DNA of 64,000 nt, taken from the NCBI GenBank assembly GCA_029207755.1, contig JARCOQ010000236.1:61639-125638 (forward strand), in the 5' to 3' direction. Shown one piece after another: positions 46,791 through 58,639 of this stretch (position 1 is its first letter; each line of letters starts with the position of its first letter). Below the pieces are notes generated by a model. It worked only from the letters and a program-made list of their open reading frames with translations, had not been told where the DNA came from and searched no databases. This DNA is from Chamaea fasciata. Taxonomy: Eukaryota > Chordata > Aves > Passeriformes > Sylviidae. Made by a program: the position numbers and the translations under genes.

Positions 46791-49700
46791 ATGCTGCTGC
46801 TCCGGGCCATGGGCGGCCGCAGGTAGGAACGGCTCCCCGGTGTCTCCCCGGTGTCCCCTCGGTGTCCCCCCGGTGTCCCGGGACCGTGGTGACCCCGCTG
46901 TCCCCGCAGGCTCCCGCCGCTGACGCAGCTGCCCCGTGGCTGCTCCCGGTTGGCCGCCGGTAGCGCGGGGACACCGGGGGCACACCGGGCAGAGACACCG
47001 GGGGGACACCGGGGAGAGGGGACACCGAAGGGACACCGAGGGGCGGCCCCGGTGCTGGCGGCGCTGCTCGGGCTCGGGGCCGTCCTGGCCTACGGAGAGC
47101 GGCGGCGGAGGGTGAGCGACACCGGGGGCGGTGGCACCGGGAGGGGCGGCGACACCTCGGGTGGTGGCACCGGGAGGGGCGGCGACACCCCGGGGTCCCT
47201 CCCCGGGACGGGGACACCGAGGGCGGGGTTGGATCCCGGCGGGAGGCGGCACCTGAGGGGGCGGGTCGCGGTGAGAGGTGACACGGGGACAGCAGCGGGG
47301 TCCCGGGACGGGGGATGGCACCGGAGGGCGGATCCCGGGGAAGGGGTGACACCAGGACAGGCCACGGCCGGGCAGAGGTGGCACCGGGACGGGAGGATCC
47401 TGCTGAGAGGTGGCACGGAGGGGAAGGATCCCGGGGAAGGGGTGACACCGGGGAAGGGGTGACACCGGGGAAGGGGTGACCCCAGCCCAGCGGTGACCCC
47501 AGCGCGGGGTGCCGGGGCTCCCGCTGACCCTGGCGGTGCCCGCAGACCGCTCAGGCCGCCCGCGCCCCGCCGGCCCCGCAGTATCCCCGCTACACCCGCG
47601 CCGAGGTGGCTCAGCACCGCACCCCGAGCGACCGCGTGTGGGTCACTCACGGCACCGACGTCTTCGATGTCACCGACTTCGTGGAGCTGCACCCGGGGGG
47701 CCCCGACAAGATCCTGCTGGCGGCCGGCGGAGCCCTGGAGCCTTTCTGGGCTCTCTACGCCGTGCACAGCCAGCCCCACGTGCTGGAGCTGCTGCGCGAC
47801 TACAAAGTGGGCGAGCTGAGCCCCGAGGAAGCCGCGCCACCCCCGGGGGACACCGAGGACCCCTTCGCCGGCGACCCCCCGCGCCACCCGGCGCTGCGGG
47901 TCAACAGCCTGAAACCTTTTAACGCCGAGCCGCCCCCGGAGCTGCTCACGCAGAGTTTCCTGACTCCCAACGAGCTTTTCTTCACCCGCAACCACCTCCC
48001 GGTGCCCTCGGTGGAGCCGGGCTCGTACCGGCTGCAGGTGGAAGTTCCCGGCGGCCGCTCCTTGTCGCTGTCGCTGGCCGAGCTGCGCCGGCGTTTCCCC
48101 AAACACGAGGTGACGGCCACGCTGCAGTGCGCGGGGAACCGGCGCTCCGAAATGAGCCGCGTCCGGCCCGTCAGAGGCTTGTCCTGGGACGTGGGGGCCA
48201 TCAGCACGGCCCGCTGGGGCGGAGCCCGGCTGCGCGACGTGCTGCTGGCCGCCGGCTTGGGCGACGAGAACGGCGAGTGGCACGTGTGCTTCGAAGGTTT
48301 GGACCAGGACGCTTCGGGGACTCGCTACGGAGCTTCCATCCCGCTGGAGAGAGCCATGAGCCCGCAAGCCGAGGTGATTTTGGCCTACGAGATGAACGGG
48401 CAGGAGCTGCCCCGCGATCACGGCTTCCCGCTGCGGGTGGTGGTGCCCGGCGTGGTGGGCGCCCGGAGCGTGAAGTGGCTGCGGAGCGTGGCGGTGTCGC
48501 CGGCCGAGAGCCCGAGCCACTGGCAGCAGAACGATTACAAAGGGTTCTGCCCGTCGGTGGACTGGGATTCGGTGGATTTCCGCGCGGCTCCGGCCATCCA
48601 GGAGCTGCCGGTGCAGTCGGCCATCACCGAGCCCCGGCCCGGAGCCGCCGTGCCCGCCGGGGAGATCACCGTGCGGGGATACGCCTGGAGCGGAGGAGGG
48701 AGGGAGGTGATCAGGGTGAGCCCCGGCGGGGGGGACGGGGGAATGGGGTGGGGAATGGGGAATGGGTGGGGAATGGGGTGGGGAATGGGGTGGGGAAAGG
48801 GGAATGGGGAATGGGGAATGGATGGGGAATGGGGTGGGGAAAGGGGAATGGATGGGGAATGGGATGGGGAATGGGGTGAGGAATGGGGGAATGGGGAATG
48901 GGGAATGGATGGGGAATGGGGTGGGGAAGGGGGGAATGGGGTGGGGAATGGGGTGGGGAAAGGGGAATGGATGGGGAATGGATGGGGAATGGGGTGGGGA
49001 ATGGGGGAAATGGGGTGGGGAATGGGGAATGGGTGGGGAATGGGGAATGGGATGGGGAAAGGGGGAATGGGTGGGGAATGGGGGAATGGATGGGGAATGG
49101 GATGGGGAATGGGGTGGGAAAAGGGGGAAATGGGTGGGGAATGGGGAATGGGATGGGGAAAGGGGGAATGGGTGGGAAATGGGGGAATGAATGGGGAATG
49201 GGGGAATGAATGGGGGATGGGGAATGGGGTGGGGAAAGGGGTGGGGAAAGGGGAAAATGGGGTGGGGAAATGGGGGAATGGATGGGGAAAGGGGAATGGA
49301 TGGGGAATGGGGTGGGGAAAGGGGAAAATGGGGTGGGGAAATGGGGTGGGGAATGGATGGGGAAAGGAGGAAATGGGGGAATGGGTGGGGAATGGGGGAA
49401 ATGGGGTGGGGAGAGGGGTGGGGAAAGGGGGAATGGATGGGAAATGGGATGGGGAATGGGGTGGGGAATGGGGAATGGGGAATGGGGAATGGATGGGGAA
49501 TGGGGTGGGGAAGGGGGAATGGATGGGGAATGCGGTGGGGAAGGGGGGAATGGGGAATGGGGAATGGGGAATGGATGGGGAATGGGGTGGGAAAGGGAGA
49601 TGGATGGGAAAATGGGGAGGGAAAAGGTGACGGGAACAGGGGATGGACAGGAAAGTGGGGTGGAATGTCTGGGAAAAGTGGCTGGGATCCCCAGGACGAG

Positions 49701-51151
49701 CAGGTGGAATTTCTGGGGAATGTGGGTGGACAGGCCAGGAAGAGTGGGCGGATTCACCAGGGGAAAAAATGGGCGGAATTGAGGGGAAAAGTGGGCGGGG
49801 AAAAGGAGACAAATCACCGGGAAATCCGGGTGGGAAAAGGGGCTGGCACTGAGGGTGGAGGGGGCTGAAAGTGCTGGGAAAATTCCTGTGGAATTCCTGG
49901 GAATTGGATGGAATTCCTGGGAAAACTGGGGGGAATTTATATACATACGTACATGGTGGTATAAAGATAATTAATGCTGAATTTGTTAATTAATTTTGGG
50001 ATATACCACGCAATAATAGACTGACACAGCAACTGCACGAAGTGTAATTTAACGGCCAACGCAGCGGCACAACAGAAAACATGGCGAATAATTTAATGAT
50101 TGAAACATCGCAGTAATTTAATGATTTACTAATGATCAATGTATCCCTATAGAACCACGGCATAAATAACACGATAACGGCACGACGATGACCCAACAGC
50201 ACGCTGCTGTGTGCTAATTAACACTAATTATCTACGACCATCACCCCTTGGCAGGTGGATGTGTCTCTGGACGGGATATAGCAATCTAATCATTTAATAA
50301 TGATCAATGCGTCCGTATAGCAATAGACTATAAACAATACGATAATAACACAATATTTAGACCACTGCTCTATGCTAATTAACATTAATTAGCTGTCCCC
50401 ATCCCTGGCAGGTGGACATGTCTATGGGCAGGGTGTATCAGTATGATAATTTAATAATGATCAATGTATCCTTATAGCAATACAGTATGAATAATACAAT
50501 AATAGTGTAACAATAACACCACAATAGGACAATAATAACACTATAATCTATGCTAATTAGCGCTAATTACCCGTTCCTGGCAGGTGGACGTGTCCCTGGA
50601 CAGGCTATAGGAATGTAATATAACAATATAATAATGATCAATTCATCAGTACAGCGATACAATATAAATAACACAACAGTAGGACAATAATCACACAATA
50701 TTCTATGCTAATTAGCGCTAATTACCTCCCCCCGCAGGTGGACGTGTCTCTGGATGGGGTATAGGAATATAACAATATAATAATGTAATAATGATCAATT
50801 CATCCGTATAGCAATAGAATACAAACAATACAACAATACCACAACAGTAACGCACTGCTCCGTGCTAATTAGCGCTAATTGCCGCCCTCCCCGCAGGTGG
50901 ACGTGTCCCTGGACGGCGGCCGCACGTGGCGCGAGGCCGAGCTGTGCCCGCGGCCGGAGCGGGGCCGCGCCTGGGCCTGGGCGCTGTGGGAGCTGCGCGC
51001 GCCCGTGGCGGCGGGGGCGCGCCTGGAGCTGGTCTGCAAGGCGGTGGATCGGAGCTACAACGGGCAGCCCGAGGGCGTGGAGGGCATCTGGAACCTGCGG
51101 GGCGTGCTGAGCAACGCCTGGCACCGCGTCCCCGTCACCGTCACCCGCTGA
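46791..51151 (+). CDS. SUOX: SUOX, mitochondrial sulfite oxidase
   Basis: Oxidises sulfite to sulfate in the mitochondrial intermembrane space, passing electrons to cytochrome c. Exons are 46791-46822, 46910-47111, 47546-48715 and 50897-51151, in phase, 552 aa; the human protein is 545. The N-terminus ([11 protein letters not shown]) is a targeting sequence, followed by a hydrophobic [15 protein letters not shown] (about 54-68). The cytochrome b5 domain has haem ligands His127 in ELHPGG and His152 in LYAVHS, 25 residues apart as in the family. The molybdenum-cofactor domain has the Mo-ligand Cys273 in [11 protein letters not shown] and [10 protein letters not shown]. The dimerisation domain spans exons 3 and 4 ([34 protein letters not shown]) and ends [13 protein letters not shown]. 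The insert between exon 2 start and the hydrophobic segment is a GHRGE/GTP repeat. The last intron (2.2 kb) is all repeats and carries four copies of the exon 4 acceptor. Confidence 0.98.
48720..49640. repeat. GGGGAATGGGGTGGGGAAAG minisatellite in SUOX intron 3
   Basis: More than sixty short units GGGGAATGG, GGGGTGGGGAATGG and GGAATGGATGG start right at the exon 3 donor. Strong strand asymmetry (no C on the plus strand for long stretches) gives open frames on both strands. Confidence 0.95.
50090..50896 (+). repeat. SUOX: About 160-bp AT-rich tandem repeat ending in SUOX exon 4 edge
   Basis: Five units end in GCAGGTGGACGTGTCTCTGG-type sequence: copies at 50251, 50409, 50581 and 50734, then the genuine acceptor at 50895-50897. 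The spacings are about 157, 173, 155 and 159 bp. Each unit carries CTATGCTAATTAGCGCTAATT just before the CAG and ATAATGATCAATNCATCCGT after it. Acceptor AG and the VDVSLDG codons are kept in most copies, followed by a stop (ATATAG or CTATAG). Confidence 0.95.
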
Positions 51152-51159
51152 GGGGCGCT

Positions 51160-51930
51160 GCGTGGGGACACCAGCGGGGACGGTGGGGACACCGGGGACA
51201 CCGTGGGGACATCGGGGACACCGTGGGGACATCGGGGCCAGTGGGGACATCGGGGACATCGGGGACAGTGGGGACACCAGGGACACCAGGGACACCGTGG
51301 GGACATCGGGGTGTTGGGGACATCGGGGATCCGTGGGGACATCGGGGACACCATGGGGACATCGGGGACAGCAGGGACACTGGGGACATCGGGGACAGTG
51401 GGGACACCAGGGACACCGTGGGGACATCGGGGGCAGCAGGGACACTGGGGACATCGGGGACAGTGGGGACACCAGGGACACCGTGGGGACATCGGGGGCA
51501 GTGGGGACATCAGGGACACCAGGGACACCGTGGGGACATTGGTGTGTTGGGGACATCGGGGATCCGTGGGGCCCATCTGGAACCTGCGGGGCGTGCTGAG
51601 CAACGCCTGGCACCGTGTCACTGTCACCCGCTGGGTGACACCGTCGGGGCATCGGGGACACCATGGGGACACCGGGGACATCATGGGGACATCGGGGACA
51701 GTGAGGACACCAGGGACATCGGGGACACCATGGGGACATCGGGTACATCAGGGACACCATGGGGACATCGGGGACACCATGGGGACATTGGGGACAGTGG
51801 GGACACCAGGGACAGCAGGGACACCATGGGGACATCGGGGACATCAAGGATAGCGGGAACATTGGGGACATCAGGGACACCAGGGACACCACGGGGACAC
51901 CGGGGACAGAGGGGACACTGGGGACACAGC
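51160..51930. repeat. GGGGACATCGGGGACA minisatellite downstream of SUOX stop
   Basis: Units of GGGGACATCGGGGACAGTGG, GGACACCAGGGACACC and CCGTGGGGACATCGGGGTG, some in longer ordered blocks, fill the presumed SUOX 3' UTR. Confidence 0.93.
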
Positions 51931-51983
51931 AGGTCCTGAGCAGTGCCTGGCACCGCGTCCCTGTCACCGTCACCCGCTGAGTG
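51563..51983 (+). repeat. SUOX: Two copies of the SUOX C-terminal coding end
   Basis: 51567-51632 repeats the last about 22 codons ([19 protein letters not shown]), with the stop codon changed to TGG. 51930-51981 repeats the last 16 or so ([15 protein letters not shown]) and keeps TGA. Both lie inside or at the end of the GGGGACA array 3' of the true stop (51149-51151). Confidence 0.93.
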
Positions 51984-52059
51984 CCACCGGGGATCCCTGG
52001 GGATCAATGGGATCTCAGTGGATCCCAAAGGGTTCTGTGGCCCCAAAGTGTCCCACAGA

Positions 52060-52275
52060 GCCCAAAAGGATTTTATAGACCCCAGAGGGATCTGGAGACC
52101 CCAAAAGGATTTTATAGACCCCAGAGGGATCTGGAGACCCCAAAAGGATTTTATAGACCCCAGAGGGATCTGGAGACCCCAAAAGGATTTTATAGACCCC
52201 AGAGGGATCTGGAGACCCCAAAAGGATTTTATAGACCCCAGAGGGATCTGGAGACCCCAAAAGGAATTTATGGGC
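52060..52275. repeat. 39-bp tandem repeat
   Basis: Five almost identical units of AGGATTTTATAGACCCCAGA plus GGGATCTGGAGACCCCAAA, then decaying copies to about 52390. Confidence 0.96.
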
Positions 52276-52609
52276 TCCCCCAAAGGATTTTTTATGGTTC
52301 CTCAAAGGATTTTACGGACCCCAAAGGGTTCTAAAGACCCCAAAAGGATTTCACGGACCCCAAAATGTTCTGGAGACCCCAAAGATTTCCGTGGGCCCGG
52401 CGGTTCGTGCAGCCCCGCAGCTCGAAGGTCAGCGGGGTTTTTATGGCCCCGAGGGTTTTACGGCCCCGTTTTACAGCCCGATGTGTGAAAGTGCCTCCTG
52501 CCATAAAGATTTGGGAACTTTTATGGGTTCGGCACCTTCCTGGGGCAACGAGGGCACGGTGGGATTGGGGGGGGGGGGCAGTTTTGGGATCCTCTGATCC
52601 TGTAGGGCA

Positions 52610-53060
52610 CCCTGGCCCTATATAACCCCCTGATCCTATAGGGCACCGTGACCCTGACCCTAAATAACCCCCTGATCCTATAGGGCACCGTGACCCTGAC
52701 CCTAAATAACCCCCTGATCCTATAGGGCACCGTGACCCTGACCCTAAATAACCCCCTGATCCTATAGGGCACCGTGACCCTGACCCTAAATAACCCCCTG
52801 ATCCTATAGGGCACCGTGACCCTGACCCTAAATAACCCCCTGACCCCATGGGATCTTCCCTGACCCTAAATAACCCCCTGATCCTATAGGGCACCGTGAC
52901 CCTGACCTTAAATAACCCCCTGATCCTATGGGAATCCGTGGGACACCTTGATCCTATAGGGCACCGTGACCCTAAATAACCCCCTGACCCCATGGGATCT
53001 CCCCTGACCCTAAATAACCCCCTGACCCCATGGGATCTCCCCTGACCCGATAAGGATTCC
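52610..53060. repeat. 42-bp tandem repeat
   Basis: Units CCCTGATCCTATAGGGCACC plus GTGACCCTGACCCTAAATAACC are repeated about seven times, with two partial units at the distal end. The CCCTAA words are part of a longer unit and are not telomeric repeats. Confidence 0.95.
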
Positions 53061-53099
53061 ATGACCCCAAATAACCCCTGAGCCTAAAAGGACTCCCTT

Positions 53100-53320
53100 C
53101 CCTGTTATCGATCCCCGTTATCGAACCCCGTTATCAATGTCCGTCGTCAATATCCGTTATCAATTCCCCCATTTATCAATCCCCGTTATCGATTCCCCGT
53201 TATCACTCTCCCGTTAGCGATCCCCGTTATCGATCCCCGTTTATCGATCCCCGTTATCACTCTCCCGTTATCGATCCCCGTTATCGATCCCCGTTTATCG
53301 ATCCCCGTCACCGATCCCCG
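53100..53320. repeat. CCCCGTTATCGATCCCCG repeat
   Basis: About fourteen units of 14-18 bp, CCCCGTTATCGAT and CCCCGTTTATCGAT, rich in ATCGAT. They end at the edge of the CpG island. Confidence 0.92.
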
Positions 53321-53379
53321 CGCCATCGACGCGCTCGGCTCTCCCCGCTCGATTCCCTCCGCGCTCCTCCTCACCCCTA

Positions 53380-53740
53380 CCCGCCCCATCGATGCTGTCG
53401 GCGCTCCCCCCGTCTCCCTGCTCGAGGCGCTCCGCGCTCGGCGCGGGGCTGGCGGGGCCGGAAGTGGCCGGGGCGGGGGGGGGCCCGGGGTCTCCTCAGG
53501 AGCCGCCGCCGCCGCCGCGCCCGGAGCCCCCCGGAGCCCCCCGGACCCCCCCGCGCCGGGAGCCCCGGAGCCCCCCCAGCCCCGGGGGGGCCTCCCCAGC
53601 CCGGTGAGAGCGCGCGGCGGCCGGGCAGCGGCGGCGGCGGGGCTGGGGGGCGGGGGGGGGGGGGCGCGGCCCGGCGGGGGTGTCACCGCGCTCCCGGGGG
53701 TGAGGAGGGGTCGCGCTGCCCCCTCCCCCACCCACCCCGG
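53380..53740 (+). promoter_or_regulatory. CpG island, probable 5' exon of the next gene
   Basis: The sequence is very CpG-rich with (GCC)n, an ETS-like GGAAGTGG (53460-53467) and a good donor CCCG/GTGAGAG at about 53602. An ORF from 53392 runs to this donor (MLSALPPSPCSRRS...) but its Pro/Arg composition is not diagnostic, so it may be non-coding. By synteny the next plus-strand gene after SUOX would be IKZF4; nothing here proves it. Confidence 0.45.
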
Positions 53741-54024
53741 GCGGGTTTGGGGGGGCCGGGTTGGGGGGGTCGTTCTGAGGGGGGGGCGCGTCCTCCTGAC
53801 ACCCTCAGGGGGGTTTTGGCGGGCTCGGAATTTGGGGAGGGGGGGGTCCCTGTGCCCCCCCGGGGTGTCAGGGCGGGATTTGGGGGGGGGTCGTGTCCCC
53901 CCGGGGTGTCAGGGCGGGATTTGGGGGGGGTCGTGTCCCCCCCGGGGTGTCAGGGCGGGATTTGGGGGGGGTCGTGTCCCCCCCAGACCCTCAGGGGGTC
54001 TTGGCGGGATCGGAATTTTTTCGG

Positions 54025-54505
54025 GGGGGGGTCTCTGGGCTGTGTTTTGGGGAATTCTGATTTGGGGGGGGGTCTCTGGGCTGTGTTTTGGGGAATTCTG
54101 ATTTGGGGGGGGGTCTCTGGGCTGTGTTTTGGGGAATTCTGATTTGGGGGGGGGTCTCTGGGCTGTGTTTTGGGGAATTCTGATTTGGGGGGGGGTCTCT
54201 GGGCTGTATTTTGGGGAATTCTGATTTGGGGAGGGGTCTCTGGGCTGTATTTTGGGGAATTCTGATTTGGGGGGGGTCTCTGGGCTGTATTTTGGGGAAT
54301 TCTGATTTGGGGGGGGGTCTCTGGGCTGTATTTTGGGGAATTCTGATTTGGGGAGGGGTCTCTGGGCTGTATTTTGGGGAATTCTGATTTGGGGGGGGGG
54401 TCTCTGGGCTGTATTTTGGGGAATTCTGATTTGGGGGGGGGTCTCTGGGCTGTATTTTGGGGAATTCTGATTTGGGGGGGGGTCTCTGGGCTGTATTTTC
54501 CGGCG
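54025..54505. repeat. 42-bp minisatellite
   Basis: Eleven units of GGTCTCTGGGCTGTATTTTG plus GGGAATTCTGATTTGGGGGG. The first four carry GTGTTTTG and the rest GTATTTTG, a diagnostic change that splits the array into two segments. Confidence 0.96.
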
Positions 54506-55059
54506 TCTCTGTTTTTTCGGGGGGGCTCCCTGTCTGGTTTTTGGGGGTCTCTGATTTTTGGGGGTCTCTGATTTTTGGGGGTCTCTGATTTTTGGGGAGG
54601 GGTCTCTGAAATCCGAGTTTTAGGGGATCAACCCCCCCTCCCCCCCCAAAAAAACCCCTTTCAAGATTCCCCGGAATCCCTGGAATGACATTTCTGGGAC
54701 TCTCCCCTCCCCCAAATTCCCGGTTTTTTTTAGGATAACGGAATTTTTTGGGGGGGGGGGGGAACTTTTTCCCGTTTTTTCCCCTTTCCCAACTGGAATC
54801 TCCTCCCCAAAACCCCCCCAAATTCCCCAATAAAATAAAAACGAAAAGGATTTTCCCTGTTTTTGGGGGGAATTTCGGGGGGATTTTTCCACCTCCTGGA
54901 TCCCCCGAGGGAATTCCGGGGTTATCCAAGGGCACGGCAGCTCCAGGCGGGGTTTTTTTTGGGATCTCTTCCCCGGGGGAGCTGCTCCGCTTTGGAATTG
55001 AAGATTCCGACTAAAAGATCCAAATCAAACCGGGATGAAGCGGCTGAAGCTCCAAAATC

Positions 55060-55440
55060 TCCTGGGCCGGGTTTGTCTGGGGATCCATCCCAAAAATAAT
55101 CCCCAAGCCCGGGAAAGGAACATCCCAGAATATGCTGGAATTGTTTTTCCAGGTTTTTTTTTTCCTGGGATTTATCCCAAAAAACAAAAACCATCCAAAC
55201 ACCCCAAGCCCGGCAAAGGAACATCCCAGAATATCCTGGAATTGTTTTTCCAGGTTTTTTTCCTGGGATTTATCCCAAAGATCAAACCCCACCAAGCACC
55301 CCAAGCCCGGCGGTGGGACATCCCAGAATATGCTGGAATTGTTTTTCCAGGTTTTTTTTCTGGGATTTATCCCAAAGATCAAACCCCACCAAGCGCCCCA
55401 AGCCCGGCGGTGGGACATCCCAGAATATGCGGGATCGTGT
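55060..55440. repeat. About 98-bp tandem repeat
   Basis: Almost four units contain AACATCCCAGAATATGCTGG, AATTGTTTTTCCAGGTTTTT and CTGGGATTTATCCCAAA. Each unit holds short inverted repeats (CCTGGGAT/ATCCCA). Confidence 0.9.
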
Positions 55441-55529
55441 TTGTTCCCGGGCTGCGGCCGGAGCCCGGCCGGGGCATTCTCGCCTTGGGTTCCTCCTCCT
55501 GCCGCCGTGGATTTTCCGGGCCACGAAAA

Positions 55530-56265
55530 GACATTTCATTTTATTTTATTTATTTCTTTTTGCTATTTTTAATTTTTATTTCATTTTATCTTATTTCTAT
55601 TTTTCTTTTGCCTTATTTTATTTTATTTTATTTTTTATTTTTTATTTTTATTTTATTTATTTTATTTTTGCCATTTTTCATTTTTATCTTGTGTTTATTT
55701 TTATTTCATTTTGTCCTATTTTTATTTTTCTTTGGCCTTATTTTATTTTATTGTTGCTTTTATTTCACACTTATTTTTATTTTATCATACTTTTATTTTT
55801 CTTTTCTCTTATTTTATTTTTTTATTTTTTAAAAACTTTTATTTTAATTTTTTACATTTATTTTAATTTTTTCTTCTTTTTATTTTCCCTCTCTCTTATT
55901 TTGTTTTATTTTGTTTTATTTTTATATTTTTTCTTCTCTTTTCTTTCATTTCATTTTATTATTTTTTAATTTTTTAAAAATATTTATTTTAATTTTACCT
56001 TATTTTATCTTATTTTTATTTTCTCTTATTTTCTCTCCTTTTCTTTTCTTTTCTTTTCTTTTCTTTTCTTTTCTTTTCTTTTCTTTTCTTTTCTTTTCTT
56101 TTCTTTTCTTTTCTTTCCTTTTCTCTTATTTTATTTTATTTTCTCTTATTTTATTTTATTTTATTTTATTTTCTCTCATTTTATTTTATTTTATTTTATT
56201 TTATTTTATTTTATTTTATTTTATTTTCATTTTATTTTATTTTATTTTATTTTTTAAGGAGAAAA
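55530..56265. repeat. T-rich simple repeat block: (TTTTA)n and (TTTTC)n
   Basis: Degenerate TTTTATTTTA runs flank a near-perfect (TTTTC)n array at 56040-56115 and TTTTATTTTATTTTA pentamers at 56125-56255. No gene is seen. Confidence 0.95.
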
Positions 56266-56539
56266 AAGAGATCGCATTCCCGATTCGCTGGGGGCCCCCG
56301 GGATGGGATTTGCCGGGATTTTCTGGGATTTGCCAGGATTGCATTCCCGGCCTTTGGGCCGTGCCAAGGATTTCTCCCGGATTTCTTTCCCTCCTTTTTC
56401 ACTCGTGGAAAAGCTGGAAGTGGGAATTTTCCTGCCGTTTTCTTCCCTGTTTTTCCCATTGCTTTAGAAGGTGGGAATGGGGATTTCTCCGGGATTTCTC
56501 CGGGATTTCTCCGGGATTTCTCCACATTCCATTCCCAAG

Positions 56540-56815
56540 AGTTGGAATTGGGAATTTCCCGGGATTCCATTCCCTGTTTTCCTGCCCCGCAAAGAGTTGG
56601 AATTGGGAATTTCCCGGGATTCCATTCCCTGTTTTCCTGCCCCGCAAAGAGTTGGAATTGGGATTTTCCCGGGATTCCATTCCCGGTTTTCCTGCCCCGC
56701 AAAGAGTTGGAATTGGGAATTTCCCGGGATTCCATTCCCTGTTTTCCTGCCCCGCAAAGAGTTGGAATTGGGAATTTCCCGGGATTCCATTCCCTGTTTT
56801 CCAGCCCTGCCGAAA
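56540..56815. repeat. 55-bp tandem repeat
   Basis: Five units of AGTTGGAATTGGGAATTTCC plus CATTCCCTGTTTTCCTGCCC and CGCAAAG, exactly 55 bp apart. More diverged relatives continue to about 57400. Confidence 0.96.
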
Positions 56816-57399
56816 GTGGGACGGAGGCTTTCTCCAGGATTCCATTCCCTGGTTTTCCAGCTGCCCCGAGGCTGGGCTGGGGATTTATCCAGGGATTTAT
56901 CCAGGATTATCCCACCCTTTCCCAGGGCTGGAGTGGGAATTTCTCCAGGATTCCATTCCCTGCTTTTTCCAGTGATTTAAAAGGTTGGGAATGGAGTTTT
57001 TGCTGGGATTTCATTCCCTGGTTTTCCGGTTCTTCCGAGGCTGGGGATGGGAATTTATCCCGGGTTTTTTCTGGGATTTAGCCCACCTTTCCCAGGGCTG
57101 GAATGGGAATTCCTCCAGGATTCCATTCCCGCCGTTCTCCCAGTTGTTCCGAGTGGGAATTGGGATTTCGCTGGGATTTCATTCCCTGGTTTTCCAGCTG
57201 TTCCGAGGCTGGGAACGGGAATTTCTCCACCCTCCCATTCCCAGTTTTCCCAGCCCTGTAAAAGAGCGGGAATTGGGATTTCGCTGGGATTTTTTTCTGG
57301 GATTTCGCTGGGATTTTTCTGGCATTTCCCTGAGTTTTCTCCACCGTTCCATTCCCTGGTTTTCCGGCCCTGCGCAGCCTGGGAACGGGGATTTCTCTG

Positions 57400-57700
57400 G
57401 GATTTATTCTGGGGCTTTTCTGGGATTTTCCTGGAATTTTCCTGGGATTTATCCAGGGATTTTTCTGGGATTTTTCCTGGGGTTTTTCTGGGATTTTTCT
57501 GGGGCTTTTCTGGGATTTTTCCTGGGATTTTTCTGGGATTTTTCTGGGATTTTTCTGGGATTTTTCCTGGGGTTTTTCTGGGATTTTTCTGGGATTTTTT
57601 CTGGGGTTTTTCTGGGATTTTTCCTGGGATTTTTCCTGGGATTTTTCCGGGATTTTTCCGGGATTTTTCCTGGGATTTATCCTGGATTTCTCCCCGATTC
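57400..57700. repeat. TGGGATTTTTCCTGGGGTTT repeat
   Basis: Short units of TGGGATTTTTC, 10-22 bp, in several combinations. No coding potential. Confidence 0.9.
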
Positions 57701-57889
57701 CATTCCTGGTTTTCCCAGCCCTGGGAATCTCAGCCTCCCCCCCCTTTTTTTTTTTTCCCTCTCGTTTGAATTCCTGGAGAAGCGCCCTGGGAATGTGGGG
57801 GAAAATCTGGGATCGTCTCCCGGGCGGGGCCGGGAGGGGGAGGGGGGGGATGGGACCCGATTTGGCCGCAGGGTTTTCCCGACGGAAAA

Positions 57890-58385
57890 TCCAGAAAAAC
57901 CGCAAAAAAAAAAACCAAACCAAAAATTCCAAAAAAATTCCAAAAAAAACCCCCTCGAAAATCCCAAAAAGCCACAAAAAAACCCCCAAAACCTCCCAAG
58001 AAAACAAAATCCCCCCAAAACTTTAAAAAAAAAACCCCAAAAAATCACAAATCCCTGCAAAAATCACCAAAAAACCCCCCAAAACCCCCCAAAATCCCCA
58101 AAACCTTCCAAAAAATAAAACACCCCCCTAACCCTCCCAAAAAAACCCCCAAATCTAAAAAAATTTCCCAAAAATGCCAAAAAACCAAATAAACCCCCCC
58201 AAAAAACCTTCAAAACCTCCAAAAATAAAAAAAATCAAAGAAATCCCCCAGAAATCCCCCCAAAAAACCCCAAAAATCCCCAAAAAATCCCCCAAAATCC
58301 CCAAAAATCCCCCAAAAATCCCCAAAAATCCCCAAAAATCCCCAAAAATCCCCCAAAAATCCCCAAATTCCCCCAAATCCTTTTT
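57890..58385. repeat. A/C-rich AAAAATCCCC repeat
   Basis: AAAAATCCCCC/AAAAACCCC words dominate; the segment 58240-58370 is a clean 10-11-bp AAAAATCCCC array. Confidence 0.8.
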
Positions 58386-58639
58386 TTTAGGGCTGGAAAA
58401 CATGCGAGTTCCCGCTGGGATTGGGGGGAAAAGGGGAAAAAACCAAAAGGGAATTTTGGGGAGCGCTGGGAATCTCACGGAGCTTCGGGTCCAAAAAAAG
58501 GGGGAAAAGGGGAAAACCCGTGGATTGGAAAGGGCGGGATGGGGCGAAAATGGGGGAAAAAGGGAAAATTGTGGGTTTTGTGGTGGGAGTGGGGAAAAAC
58601 TGGGAAAACCGGCGGGTTTAAAGGGTGGGATAAGGGAAA

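Noticed and set aside
47606..49630. SUOX exon 3 ORF continuing as a 300-residue Gly/Trp/Met-rich tail
   Set aside because: A consensus donor (GTGAGC) lies at 48716, and the exon 4 sequence supplies the conserved dimerisation domain. The tail is intron minisatellite.
52610..53060. Interstitial telomeric repeat
   Set aside because: CCCTAA occurs only once or twice per 42-bp unit; TTAGGG hexamers are not tandem.
53392..53607. Coding exon of a Pro/Arg-rich protein in the 53.4-kb CpG island
   Set aside because: It has a donor but composition alone does not support coding; kept only as a CpG island with a possible 5' exon.
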